Below, piece by piece: positions 28,591 through 37,437 of a stretch of 64,000 nucleotides of DNA (the first letter of the stretch is position 1; the number at the start of each line of letters is the position of its first letter). Location: assembly GCA_963745765.1 (NCBI GenBank), contig CAVUYQ010000002.1:1-64000 (forward strand), written 5' to 3'. A model generated the notes under the pieces. It was not told the origin of the DNA. It saw nothing but the letters and a program-made list of their open reading frames with translations, and did not search any database. Both the position numbers and the translations under genes were made by a program. The stretch comes from Ww85 sp963745765. GTDB taxonomy: Bacteria; Desulfobacterota; Desulfobulbia; Desulfobulbales; Desulfocapsaceae.

Positions 28591-28619
28591 ATTGGCACGA
28601 GAAACGTGCCAATGAAAAG
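28587..28619. repeat. Perfect inverted repeat between uspA-like gene and polA
   Basis: TTTTCATTGGCACG and CGTGCCAATGAAAA are exact complements (14 bp) around AGAAA. Such symmetry with A/T flanks works as a terminator in both directions or as a binding site. Confidence 0.75.
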
Positions 28620-28675
28620 AACGATAATTTGTGTTTAATAGCGGTAACCCTTCTTCAAGACAAAGGAGATAGTCA

Positions 28676-31345
28676 GTGACGAGTGAAATATATCTCATCG
28701 ATGGCAGTGCCTTTATTTACCGGGCGTTCCATGCTATCGCCCCGTTAACCAACAGCAGCGGCTTTCAGACAAATGCCGTCCTTGGTTTTGTGAATATGCT
28801 CAAACGCCTGATAAACGAGCGCTCCCCGGAGTTTATCGCGGTTGCTTTTGACAGCAGGGGTCCGGTCTTCCGGCACGCGATGTATGGAGATTACAAGGCT
28901 AACCGGCCGTCGATGCCTGAAGAACTTGCCGGGCAGATTCCCTATATCAAGGAGGCGGTTGGCGCGCTCGGTATTAAAAGTTACGAGGAACAGGGTATCG
29001 AAGCTGATGATATTATCGGCAGTGCCGTCAGGCGGCTGACTGATTGCGGACACCGGGTGATCATCGTTTCAGGAGACAAGGATCTTCTGCAGCTGGTAAC
29101 TGATGATGTTCACATGTGGGACCCGATGAATGATCGCCTGATGGATCGTCAGGCAATCGAGAAAAAATACCAGGTTGATCCGGAGCAGCTCCTTGACTGT
29201 TTCGCCCTGACGGGAGACAGTTCAGATAATATACCGGGAGTTCCGGGAATTGGCCCAAAAACCTCGGCAAAACTGATTGGCGAATATGGTTCGCTGGAGA
29301 ACCTGTATGAGCAGGTAGACGCACTTAAAAAATCAAAAATGAAGCAGAATCTGATTGAGAACAGGGAGCTTGCTTTTTTGTCACGTGATCTGATCCGCTT
29401 GAAGCTTGACGTCGACGTCCCGGCAGACCTCGATGGTTATAGAATTGGAGACGCAGATAATGAACGGCTGAAAACACTGTATTCAGAGCTTGGCTTCAGC
29501 CGTCTGCTCAAGGAAGTATCGAGTGCTGAACGCGTTCCTGTCGACGGGTTTGTTCTTGTAACTGATGAAGCGTCCCTGAAAAAACTGGAAGAAGAACTCA
29601 GTTCAGCAGAGATACTGGCCATCGATACCGAAACAACTTCCCTGGACAGCAGGACCACCGGTGTTGTTGGTATATCCCTGGGTACGGGGCGGGAGCGGTG
29701 CTGGTATATCCCGCTCGGACACCTCGATGAGAGTGGAGCGCCTGTCAGCCCGCACCTTCCTGCGGAATTGGTAAAGAACGTCCTGGCACCGTTTCTGCGA
29801 TCGAAGAAGCTGGCAAAACTCGGCCATAATCTCAAATTTGATTACGCGGTGCTCAAGCACGGTCTTGATATAGAACTTGACGGCCCTCTGATTGATACCA
29901 TGGTCGCGGCACACCTTGTTGAACCGCTACGGCGTTCGTTTAAACTTGACGACCTCTGCCTGGATCTTGATCTTAAACTCACCTCATTTGCTGCGGTCAC
30001 CGGTGGTGATAAACGTGCCGATGCCTTTGCCTACGTCTCACCGGAGAATGCCTGCGCCTATTCCTGTGAAGATGTCTATGCGGCGCTTGTTTTGTGGGAG
30101 CATTATGGGCCGCAGCTTGAAGAAAAGAACATGAGCAAGCTGTTTTCAGACGTGGAGATGCCCCTTGTTGCGATCCTCTCTGATATGGAAAGTGCCGGCA
30201 TCAGGGTTGATCCTGCTCAGCTCGACAGGTTGGCGGCAGATTTCCATGAAAAACTGGACGTATTGGAAAGCAGGATTTACGAACTGGCCGGCAGGACTTT
30301 TAATATCAGTTCTCCCCAGCAGCTCGGAACGATCCTCTTTGATGAACTCGGTTTGCCGCATGGCAGAAAAACCAAAACAGGCTATTCAACAGACGCCGCA
30401 GTTCTTGAAAAACTTGCTGCCGTACATGAGGTTCCGGCCTTGATAATAGAATACCGGATGCTGGCGAAATTGCTTTCGACCTATGTTGACAGGCTGAGCA
30501 AGTTGATTGCTCCTGATACCGGGAGGGTTCACACCTCTTTCAACCAGACGGTTACAACGACGGGCAGATTGTCGAGCAGTAATCCGAACCTGCAGAATAT
30601 TCCGATCAGGGGAGAAGAGGGCAGCCGGATACGGGAGGCCTTTGTTCCGGAACCGGGGAACATCTTTCTTTGTGCCGACTACTCACAGATCGATCTACGC
30701 GTGCTGGCCCACTACTCGCAGGATCCGGCCTTACTGGCAGCCTTCCGGCAGGGTGATGATATCCATACCCGTACCGCGGCCGAGGTGTTCGGCGTATCGC
30801 CGCTTTTTGTGACAGCGGAAATGAGACGGGTGGCAAAAAGCATAAACTTCGGCATTGTCTACGGCATGAGCAGTTTCGGACTCTCCAATCAGCTGAAGAT
30901 AAGCAGGAATGAGGCGTCAAAATTTATCGACCGCTACTTTAAACTCTATCGTGGTGTAAAGCAGTTCATGAACGACATCGTGGAAAAGGCCAGGGCGGAT
31001 GGTTATGTCAGCACCATCCTGAACAGACGGCGCTATCTGCCTGAAATTACCTCTTCCGACAAGGGCCGCAGGGAGTTTGCCGAGCGGGCCGCGATCAATA
31101 CCCCCATACAGGGAACGGCTGCAGATATCATAAAACTTGCCATGCTGAAGGTGAGTACCCTCCTTAAGCAGAGCGGGAACTCCTGCACCATGCTGCTGCA
31201 GATTCACGATGAACTGGTATTTGAGTTGCCTGAAGAGGAATGCGACGCCGTGAAGGGTCCTATTTGTCAGGCAATGGAGCAGGCGCTTGTTCTTGATGTC
31301 CCCCTGGTGGTAAATATGGAGACGGGAAAAAGCCTGCTGAAATAG
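28676..31345 (+). CDS. polA: DNA polymerase I
   Basis: The protein has 889 residues and a GTG start behind AAAGGAGAT. All three domains are present: 5'-3' exonuclease (about 1-290; IDGSAFIYRAFHA, DNIPGVPGIGPKTSAKLI), 3'-5' exonuclease with its acidic residues retained (about 310-490; LAIDTETTSLD, LGHNLKFDYAVLK, YSCEDVYAAL) and polymerase (TGRLSSSNPNLQNIPIR, ADYSQIDLRVLAHYS, RRVAKSINFGIVYGMS, LQIHDELVFELP). It fills gaps and removes primers during replication and repair. Confidence 0.97.
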   Translation: MTSEIYLIDGSAFIYRAFHAIAPLTNSSGFQTNAVLGFVNMLKRLINERSPEFIAVAFDSRGPVFRHAMYGDYKANRPSMPEELAGQIPYIKEAVGALGIKSYEEQGIEADDIIGSAVRRLTDCGHRVIIVSGDKDLLQLVTDDVHMWDPMNDRLMDRQAIEKKYQVDPEQLLDCFALTGDSSDNIPGVPGIGPKTSAKLIGEYGSLENLYEQVDALKKSKMKQNLIENRELAFLSRDLIRLKLDVDVPADLDGYRIGDADNERLKTLYSELGFSRLLKEVSSAERVPVDGFVLVTDEASLKKLEEELSSAEILAIDTETTSLDSRTTGVVGISLGTGRERCWYIPLGHLDESGAPVSPHLPAELVKNVLAPFLRSKKLAKLGHNLKFDYAVLKHGLDIELDGPLIDTMVAAHLVEPLRRSFKLDDLCLDLDLKLTSFAAVTGGDKRADAFAYVSPENACAYSCEDVYAALVLWEHYGPQLEEKNMSKLFSDVEMPLVAILSDMESAGIRVDPAQLDRLAADFHEKLDVLESRIYELAGRTFNISSPQQLGTILFDELGLPHGRKTKTGYSTDAAVLEKLAAVHEVPALIIEYRMLAKLLSTYVDRLSKLIAPDTGRVHTSFNQTVTTTGRLSSSNPNLQNIPIRGEEGSRIREAFVPEPGNIFLCADYSQIDLRVLAHYSQDPALLAAFRQGDDIHTRTAAEVFGVSPLFVTAEMRRVAKSINFGIVYGMSSFGLSNQLKISRNEASKFIDRYFKLYRGVKQFMNDIVEKARADGYVSTILNRRRYLPEITSSDKGRREFAERAAINTPIQGTAADIIKLAMLKVSTLLKQSGNSCTMLLQIHDELVFELPEEECDAVKGPICQAMEQALVLDVPLVVNMETGKSLLK

Positions 31346-31350
31346 CGGTT

Positions 31351-31385
31351 GATGCAAGGCCTGTTTCTTCAAACGGCCTTGCATC
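31351..31385. terminator. Bidirectional hairpin between polA and gltA
   Basis: GATGCAAGGCC and GGCCTTGCATC are perfect 11-bp arms with a 13-base loop between two converging genes. Short T/A-rich sequence lies on both sides. Confidence 0.75.
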
Positions 31386-31410
31386 GCTTTTATCGTACTT
31401 ACTGCTTGTA

Positions 31411-32709
31411 TCATTCTCGCTCGTCCATCGGCACAAAGGGTCGCTTGACGATTCCGTTATAGACCTGACGCGGGCGGCCTATCCTGCTGCTTTCCTTATC
31501 CGTATGCAATTCCTGCCAGTGAGCTATCCAGCCCGGCAATCGGCCGAGCGCAAACATCACGGTAAACATATTCGTTGGAATTCCGATGGCCCGGTAGATT
31601 ATTCCGGAGTAGAAATCAACATTGGGATAGAGATTACGTGAAACGAAATAATCGTCTTTTTGCACGCGATATTCAAGCTCCTGGGCGACATCAAGAAGCG
31701 GGTCGGATATATTTAATTGGCTGAGAATATCGTGGGTGGCTTCCTTTATTATCTTAGCGCGGGGATCGTATGTTTTATAAACCCGATGACCAAACCCGGT
31801 AAGCCGGTAAGGGTTGTCCGGATCTTTAGCCATTGCAATGTACTTGTCGAAATCACGGTCATCTGCATAAATCAGCTCGAGCATTCTGATGACGGCAGCA
31901 TTGGCGCCGCCGTGCAGAGGCCCCCAGAGAGCGCTGATACCGGCTGATATTGACGGATACAGACGCACCCCGGCACTGCCGACCAGTCGCACGGTCGAGG
32001 TAGAACAATTCTGTTCATGGTCCGCATGCAGGATCAGGAGCTTGTTCAGGGCTGAAACCATCAGCGGTTCAATTTTGTAGGGCATATTGGGCCGGTCGAA
32101 CATCATGTTCAGGAAGTTGCTGCAGTAGTTCAGGTCAGCCCGGGGGTAGACGAGAGGAAGTCCCATACTTTTCTTGTAGGAGAATGCCGCAATCGTCCTT
32201 ATTTTCGAGAGCAGACGGGCTGTGGTCGTTGTCATGCCGCCATACGGGTCCTCATCAAGATCCATTTCCGGGTAAAAATCGTGCAGCGACCCGACCATGG
32301 TGGAGAGAATGGACATCGGTGAGGCATTTGGCGGGAAATGATCAAAGAAGTGGATCATATCCTCATGAATCAGGGCATAGCGGATCATGTCGTACTTGAA
32401 CCTCTCGAGTTCTTCATGATTCGGCAATTTCCCGTTAATAAGGAGGTAGGCAACTTCGATGAACACACAGTTTTTTGCCAGATCCTCGATGTCATACCCC
32501 CGGTAGCGGAGTATGCCGTTCTTGCCGTCAAGATAGGTGATGCCGGATTCACAGGAAGCGGTATTCATAAAACCGCTGTCGTAGGTTGTATAGTCGGTCT
32601 GCCGCAGCAGGGAGCGAATATCGATGGACTTCTCCCCGGTGGTACTCTCGACAATCGGTAGTTCATAGATCTGGCCACCGAGATGTAGTTGTGCTGTCTG
32701 TTTCGACAT
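31411..32709 (-). CDS. gltA: Citrate synthase (type II)
   Basis: The protein has 432 residues, normal for the hexameric class. It contains IDIRSLLRQTDYTTYDSGFMNTASCESGITYLDG at the N-terminus, catalytic His motifs ADHEQNCST and GFGHRVYKTYDPRA, the substrate loop WGPLHGGANAAVI, and Asp/Arg of NVDFYSGIIYRAIGIP. It condenses oxaloacetate with acetyl-CoA. In sulfate reducers it may serve biosynthesis or complete oxidation. A free-standing gene preceded by GAGAGGAC. Confidence 0.95.
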   Translation of the reverse strand: MSKQTAQLHLGGQIYELPIVESTTGEKSIDIRSLLRQTDYTTYDSGFMNTASCESGITYLDGKNGILRYRGYDIEDLAKNCVFIEVAYLLINGKLPNHEELERFKYDMIRYALIHEDMIHFFDHFPPNASPMSILSTMVGSLHDFYPEMDLDEDPYGGMTTTTARLLSKIRTIAAFSYKKSMGLPLVYPRADLNYCSNFLNMMFDRPNMPYKIEPLMVSALNKLLILHADHEQNCSTSTVRLVGSAGVRLYPSISAGISALWGPLHGGANAAVIRMLELIYADDRDFDKYIAMAKDPDNPYRLTGFGHRVYKTYDPRAKIIKEATHDILSQLNISDPLLDVAQELEYRVQKDDYFVSRNLYPNVDFYSGIIYRAIGIPTNMFTVMFALGRLPGWIAHWQELHTDKESSRIGRPRQVYNGIVKRPFVPMDERE

Positions 32710-33090
32710 AGATAGTCCTCTCTGAAATTAATTAGTTGTCGTGTATCCGGAAATACTCATGACTGCCGACGGTTAAAGGTCGCTGCTTGTGGCAGGGGGA
32801 CAAAACCCTGGTGTACCCGGAACGAATGTATTGTTAGAAAATCAAACAACTCGAAACTGCTGTTCTCGTTTGATGCGGGGTTGCTATTTAGGCAGGTCCT
32901 GCAGCTGAATGTCTGTCGTTTGGAATAACTGCTCAGAAAACGTAAATTATGTGCAAATATAGCCTGGAAGTACTATTTTTTCAATTCTTCTTTTTGTAAA
33001 CAGGCTTGGATGGGGCTGCCCTGAGCGGGTTTGCCATCAGAACAGTGTGAAATGGTGTTTAATTGACAGCAGGAAAAGGAAAAAACGATC
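32710..33090. other. Intergenic region between divergent gltA and zinc-ribbon protein gene
   Basis: No gene or clear structure is seen. Promoters for both flanking genes are expected. Confidence 0.35.
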
Positions 33091-33795
33091 ATGACAGGAC
33101 TGAAATCGGAACTTGATAGAGTGACAACCGAGGAGCTGGCGCACTATGCTGTCAGCGAAAATGAGCGGCAAGCAGCAGTTGCGGTGGTGAAAAAATTCAG
33201 TAAGCACCGGGCCGCTTCACAACTGCTGCGCCATTACTATCTGAGCCTGCCTGAAGCCCGGGAGGAGATGGCGGCGGATATCAGGGTGGTGGCGCAGAAA
33301 CAGGGAAATTTCCTCTTCGCCCTGCAAACGACGGCACATCGTTATTTCTACCTCTGTTCCGCCGAGGAAGCCGTTTATCTTGGTGAGACAGAGAAAACAG
33401 TAGTGGACAGCACTGTGCTGAGCTTCTTCGGCTATGCCGGCAACGACGAGTTCAATGCACGCATGCCGGGAACCTATGACGAACTGCCCTCTCTTGCCAG
33501 CAACGAAGATGGGACAATCGCGCCGACCTGCGTGGCCTGCGGTGTCGGTATTGGTGAGACGCATATACTGGGGTGCCCGATTGAGCAATGCCCCTGGTGC
33601 GAGGCGCAACTCAACCACTGTCATTGTCGATTTGAACAGCTTGGCGTCGAGGTGATCGAGGATGAAATACTGCTGGATCGCTTTGAAGAGCTGCTGAAGG
33701 AGCAGGGGAGAATTGTCTTTATGCCCGAACAGAATCCGGCCTACCCGACTGATGGTACCGATCGACCTTTCGGCGATTCCGTTGATGATCCGTAA
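33091..33795 (+). CDS. Uncharacterised protein with a Cys-rich (zinc-ribbon-like) segment
   Basis: The 234-residue protein is not recognised as a named family. Residues about 20-130 are a helical region (AAVAVVKKFSKHRAASQLL). About 145-180 holds a cluster of cysteines, CVACGVGIGETHILGCP-IEQCPWCEAQLNHCHC, with spacing fit for one or two metal sites. The tail is acidic (EVIEDEILLDRFEELLKE). There is no signal peptide or membrane segment, so it is probably cytoplasmic. AAAAGGAAAAAACG precedes the ATG. It stands alone with a terminator behind it. Confidence 0.8.
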   Translation: MTGLKSELDRVTTEELAHYAVSENERQAAVAVVKKFSKHRAASQLLRHYYLSLPEAREEMAADIRVVAQKQGNFLFALQTTAHRYFYLCSAEEAVYLGETEKTVVDSTVLSFFGYAGNDEFNARMPGTYDELPSLASNEDGTIAPTCVACGVGIGETHILGCPIEQCPWCEAQLNHCHCRFEQLGVEVIEDEILLDRFEELLKEQGRIVFMPEQNPAYPTDGTDRPFGDSVDDP

Positions 33796-33822
33796 TTGTT
33801 TGAAGCAGGCTGTGCTGAATAA

Positions 33823-33865
33823 ACAGCCCGGCTGCACTGAACAGCGCAACCGGGCTGTAATTTTT
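33823..33865. terminator. Hairpin between zinc-ribbon protein gene and hflC
   Basis: ACAGCCCGG and CCGGGCTGT are 9-bp complementary arms, followed on the plus strand by AATTTTT; the two genes converge on it. Confidence 0.8.
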
Positions 33866-33878
33866 CGAATTGTACAGC

Positions 33879-34811
33879 TTAGTTCTGTTTGACTCTTTTC
33901 AGATACTTGTAAAGATCAGAGTCCGACGAGAGTACCAGGGACGTGTTCTTACCGATGATGCTGCCATAGCTTTCCAGAGTTTTCAGGAAGGCATAAAAAT
34001 CAGGATCCTGGTTATAGGCGTCGCCATAGATCTGGGTTGCCTCGGCATCCGCCTTGCCCTTGATGCCAAGGGCCTCCCTGTTGGCGGTAGAAGTAATCTC
34101 CTTGAGCTGCCGGTCAACGGTACCGAGGATTCTGGCTTTCTGGCCTTCACCCATCGAACGTTTTTCCGCAGCAATCCTCTTGCGTTCCGAGATCATGCGG
34201 TCGTAGACTTTCAATCGTACGGATTCAATATAGTTTACCCGTTTGAGCATCACGTCACGCAGTTGGATGCCGTATTGTGACATGAGCTTGGACGCAGACT
34301 CAAGAATCAGGTCCGATATCTTGTCGCGGCCCAGTTTCGGCGCGGTGCCTGGCTCCTGGTTTGACGGGGTCATGGTAGCAAGGGACCAGTCTGAGCTGCG
34401 GATGATTTCAATCAGGTCGTTCTTGTTCACCATATCCCGTACCGTGCCGCCGATGATATCATCGAGCAGCGATTGCGCCCGCGCCTCGGTGCGTACGGCC
34501 TGCATGAACTTCAGGGCATCGTTGATTCTCCATCGTGCGGTGACATCCAGGTAGACAAAGGTCTTGTCATTGGTCGGAATCTGGTTCGGCTCGCCGTTCC
34601 AGATAAAGATTCGCTTGTCGAATTCATTAACCTGCTGCAGAAACGGCATCTTGAAATAGAGACCGGCTTCGGTTATCGGTTTACCGATCGGTTTGCCGAA
34701 CTGGGTGATCATCACCTGCTTGCCTTCATCGACGATAAAGAAACCGTCATACACGACAATGATGCCAAGCAGGACAAGACCGATCAGAAGAAAATTTGCT
34801 ATCTGTTTCAT
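33879..34811 (-). CDS. hflC: HflC, SPFH-domain regulator of FtsH protease
   Basis: The protein has 310 residues; the ATG at 34811 has AAAGGA 6 bases upstream and is preferred to one 15 bases earlier. An N-terminal membrane anchor (IANFLLIGLVLLGIIVVYDG) leads into the SPFH domain (FFIVDEGKQVMITQFGKPIG, IFIWNGEPNQIPT) and an Ala/Glu-rich coiled coil (MISERKRIAAEKRSMGEGQ). It pairs with HflK, encoded 27 bases upstream, to form the membrane complex that cages FtsH. FtsH is not in the window. Confidence 0.94.
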   Translation of the reverse strand: MKQIANFLLIGLVLLGIIVVYDGFFIVDEGKQVMITQFGKPIGKPITEAGLYFKMPFLQQVNEFDKRIFIWNGEPNQIPTNDKTFVYLDVTARWRINDALKFMQAVRTEARAQSLLDDIIGGTVRDMVNKNDLIEIIRSSDWSLATMTPSNQEPGTAPKLGRDKISDLILESASKLMSQYGIQLRDVMLKRVNYIESVRLKVYDRMISERKRIAAEKRSMGEGQKARILGTVDRQLKEITSTANREALGIKGKADAEATQIYGDAYNQDPDFYAFLKTLESYGSIIGKNTSLVLSSDSDLYKYLKRVKQN

Positions 34812-34838
34812 TGGTGATCCTTTCATAGAGTGATATGA

Positions 34839-35951
34839 TTATTGTCCCTGTTTGGCAGGAGTCTGATTTGTTCGAAGGTTGAGCAACGGCAATGGTCCCT
34901 GCTGTGACTCATCCATCACATAGATTGACTCAACCTTGGGCAGGACGGCCTGCATCGTCTCCAGATACATGCGCTGCCGGGTGACATCCGGGCTGTTGCG
35001 GTATTCCTTCAGGATATCGAGGAAGCGCAGGGTTTCACCTTCGGCGTTGTTGATGCGCTCCTTGGCGTAGCCATAGGATTCTTCAATAATTTTCTGGGCG
35101 TTGCCTTTGGCGGCAGGAATAAGCCGGTTGTACGTTTCTTCCGCCTCGTTCACCAGCCGTTTCATATCCTGGTCCGCCTCGTTTACCTCGTTGAAAGCTG
35201 GCTTGACCTGCTCGGGAGGGTTGATGTCCTGAAACTGTACGGCTACCAGTTCAATACCCACCTCGAGAAAGTTAAGCTGCGTCTGCAGCTCCTGTTTCAC
35301 CGAGGCCGCAAAAAGGTCGCGGTTGCTGAGGACATAGTCGAAATCCATGTTGCCGACGATCCGCCGGGTCACCGCCTCTGAAAGGTCGTGCACGGCCTGT
35401 TTGACATCCTGAACCTTGTACAGGTAGTCAAAAGGATTCTTTATACGGTACTGAACGATCCAGGCGACACTGATGACGTTTTTGTCGGCGGTCAGCATCA
35501 GGGATTCCAATTCATAGCCGCGGCTGTCGGTCGAGGTTTTCTGGCCGGGATTGCGGGTTCGAAAGCCGAATTCCTGCTTTTGAATCTGCCTGACATTCAC
35601 TTTCGTCAAGCTCTCCACATAGGGGATTTTCAGGTGCAGGCCCGGCTCGGTGGTTCTGTTATACTTGCCGAAACGCAGGATGACACCAACCTCGCTCGGG
35701 GCGATCTTGTAGAAAGATTGATAGACCCCTTGAAAGACGATAACGATCAGAACCAGAATCAGCACCTTGCTGATCACCGCAAATGGTCCTTTCTGTCCGG
35801 CCGGCGGCGAGGGCTGGCCGCCATCCGGAGTCGGCTTCTTGGAATCAGAGAAAAAATCCTGCACCTTTTTGATGATTTGAGCGACAATCTCCTCGGGCGA
35901 TAGAGGACGATTCTTTCTTCCCCAGGGAGGCTGTTGATCTTGATTGGACAT
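34839..35951 (-). CDS. hflK: HflK, SPFH-domain partner of HflC
   Basis: The protein has 370 residues. A Pro/Gly-rich cytoplasmic N-terminus (PPWGRKNRPLSPEE) is followed by one membrane helix (VISKVLILVLIVIVFQGVYQ), the SPFH domain (YKIAPSEVGVILRFGKYN, VNVRQIQKQEFGFR) and a coiled coil (DMKRLVNEAEETYNRLIPAA). GGAGA precedes the ATG. Operon hflK-hflC. Confidence 0.95.
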   Translation of the reverse strand: MSNQDQQPPWGRKNRPLSPEEIVAQIIKKVQDFFSDSKKPTPDGGQPSPPAGQKGPFAVISKVLILVLIVIVFQGVYQSFYKIAPSEVGVILRFGKYNRTTEPGLHLKIPYVESLTKVNVRQIQKQEFGFRTRNPGQKTSTDSRGYELESLMLTADKNVISVAWIVQYRIKNPFDYLYKVQDVKQAVHDLSEAVTRRIVGNMDFDYVLSNRDLFAASVKQELQTQLNFLEVGIELVAVQFQDINPPEQVKPAFNEVNEADQDMKRLVNEAEETYNRLIPAAKGNAQKIIEESYGYAKERINNAEGETLRFLDILKEYRNSPDVTRQRMYLETMQAVLPKVESIYVMDESQQGPLPLLNLRTNQTPAKQGQ

Positions 35952-36120
35952 GAACCGTTCTCCTGTCTAAACTTGAAATTGTTGAGGTCTGAAGGAGCAG
36001 CAGTCAGCAGTGACCGTCTGTTGCTTCGTTATCAGTGATGGAAATTTTTTACAGGGTAAGTATTGTCACCTGCAAATCAAGTGCAGAGACTAATCGAAAA
36101 AAACGAAATACACAACCCTG

Positions 36121-36265
36121 GGAGTCTATCGGATAATAGGCATTTTTTTTCTCAGATCAAAACATTTTCAGGAAATCAGGCGCAGCCATATGGTTGATAT
36201 TGCGAGAATTGATTTTCTGACAATAACGCAGAGATGGGGAAAAAGAGCATTATCCGACAGACTCC
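36121..36265 (+). repeat. Dispersed repeat element, copy B (145 bp, terminal inverted repeats)
   Basis: Ends are GGAGTCTATCGGATAAT (36121-36137) and its complement ATTATCCGACAGACTCC (36249-36265), 16 of 17 matching. The core at 36181-36248 (CATATGGTTGATATTGCGAG, TAACGCAGAGATGGGGAAAA) matches copies A and C. The right end contains the stop codon and last codons of the rhomboid gene. Confidence 0.7.
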
Positions 36266-37179
36266 AAGCTGGAGATGGGAGACAAGGCCATGTTCCAGGA
36301 TAAGAGCAGAATGGCAAGAGCAATGAGCGCACAGCAGGTCTGCACGAGAGATGATTGTTTCATCCGGCGCAACGGTTTAAGTTCAAGGAGCAGCCCGCAT
36401 GCCATCCCGCTAAGAAGACCGAAGAGGTGACCGCCCAGGTCTGTACGGACTCCGCTGCTGCCGAGCATGGCAAGCAGTGCGGCACCGGCCATCAGCGGAA
36501 TGAACATTCTGATACCAAAGGATTTGCGCTTTTCGATGAGCTGATAGATTGAAAGCATACCGATAATACTGAATACGGCGGTGGAAAACCCGACGAACAG
36601 ATGATTGCCGCCATGGACCAGAACATTGACATAATTACCCAGTGTTGCCGAAATGAGCAGTGCCAGCAGACCGACACCGGTGCCATTGATTTGCAGGAAG
36701 AAATGCAGCAATATTCCTCCGATCAGGCAGTTTCCCAGCAGATGGGAAAGATCGGCGTGTAGAGTGAGAGCGGTAACAAGCCGGTAATATTGTCCCTGGG
36801 ACAGGACAGCCGTTGCGTCGCCGGCACCGCCGGAAAACCACGTTGAACGATAGTCCCAGGGGCCGGTAACCGTATAGAACAGGGCCAGTAACGCGATGAG
36901 CCAGAATGTCGGCGGTGTTGAGGATATGGGAGAAATAGCGACCGGCTGATCTCTTGGCGGCCAGTTCCTGTTTTCGCGGAAGTAGCAATCCAGTTGGTAG
37001 GCTGCTGCTTCTTTCGCTGCGGCAGGAACAAGGATTGTTGTGCTTCCGTCTTGCCGGCGGCTGATCCGGTGCCCGATGTTCTTGGCGGAAAGGACCAGTG
37101 AGCAGCTGTCAATAGCACTGCTGCTGGTAGAATTAAAAACCGCTGACTCCTCTTCTTGCTGCTCGATGGAATGGTCCAT
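36250..37179 (-). CDS. Rhomboid-family intramembrane serine protease
   Basis: The protein has 309 residues from the ATG at 37179; a GTG at 37194 in the same frame would lie inside repeat copy C. Residues about 1-95 are a soluble N-terminal region, then six or more membrane helices. Rhomboid residues are visible: HADLSHLLGNCLIGG (conserved His/Asn), catalytic Ser in LFVGFSTAVFS and catalytic His in DLGGHLFGLLSG. It should cleave transmembrane substrates in the membrane; substrates are unknown. Its C-terminal SSLESVG is encoded by the end of repeat copy B. Confidence 0.88.
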   Translation of the reverse strand: MDHSIEQQEEESAVFNSTSSSAIDSCSLVLSAKNIGHRISRRQDGSTTILVPAAAKEAAAYQLDCYFRENRNWPPRDQPVAISPISSTPPTFWLIALLALFYTVTGPWDYRSTWFSGGAGDATAVLSQGQYYRLVTALTLHADLSHLLGNCLIGGILLHFFLQINGTGVGLLALLISATLGNYVNVLVHGGNHLFVGFSTAVFSIIGMLSIYQLIEKRKSFGIRMFIPLMAGAALLAMLGSSGVRTDLGGHLFGLLSGMACGLLLELKPLRRMKQSSLVQTCCALIALAILLLSWNMALSPISSLESVG

Positions 37180-37192
37180 AACCCTAGAGGCC

Positions 37193-37325
37193 ACCTTGAA
37201 TAATTGCCTTTTCGCCCGATCTCTTCGTTATGTTCGAAATTTTATCCTCGGAATATCAGTTATATGCCTTCGGTAAAATTACTTGCATGTCTTGATCTCG
37301 ACCGAATAATCTAATTATTCAAGGT
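37193..37325 (-). repeat. Dispersed repeat element, copy C (133 bp, terminal inverted repeats)
   Basis: The ends ACCTTGAATAATT (37193-37205) and AATTATTCAAGGT (37313-37325) are perfect 13-bp inverted repeats. On the minus strand the core reads GGCATATAACTGATATTCCG followed by AGGATAAAATTTCGAACAT, matching copies A and B. It lies directly upstream of the rhomboid gene. Confidence 0.72.
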
Positions 37326-37390
37326 ACCCCAGAATAAAATAGAAGAGAAGAAATTCAAAAGGACCGTAAGGCCGGACACAGTGGCTGCTG

Positions 37391-37422
37391 ACCCGGGCTG
37401 CATTATGAAACGCAGCCCGGGT
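37391..37422. terminator. GC-rich hairpin downstream of pckG
   Basis: ACCCGGGCTGC pairs perfectly with GCAGCCCGGGT around a 10-base loop, about 20 bases beyond the pckG stop on the minus strand. No T-run follows. Confidence 0.6.
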
Positions 37423-37437
37423 GAGCAGGGGAGCGGG

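Noticed and set aside
36121..37325. Integron-type attC sites around the rhomboid gene
   Set aside because: No GTTRRRY/RYYYAAC core sites or adjacent integrase were seen; the ends vary between copies.
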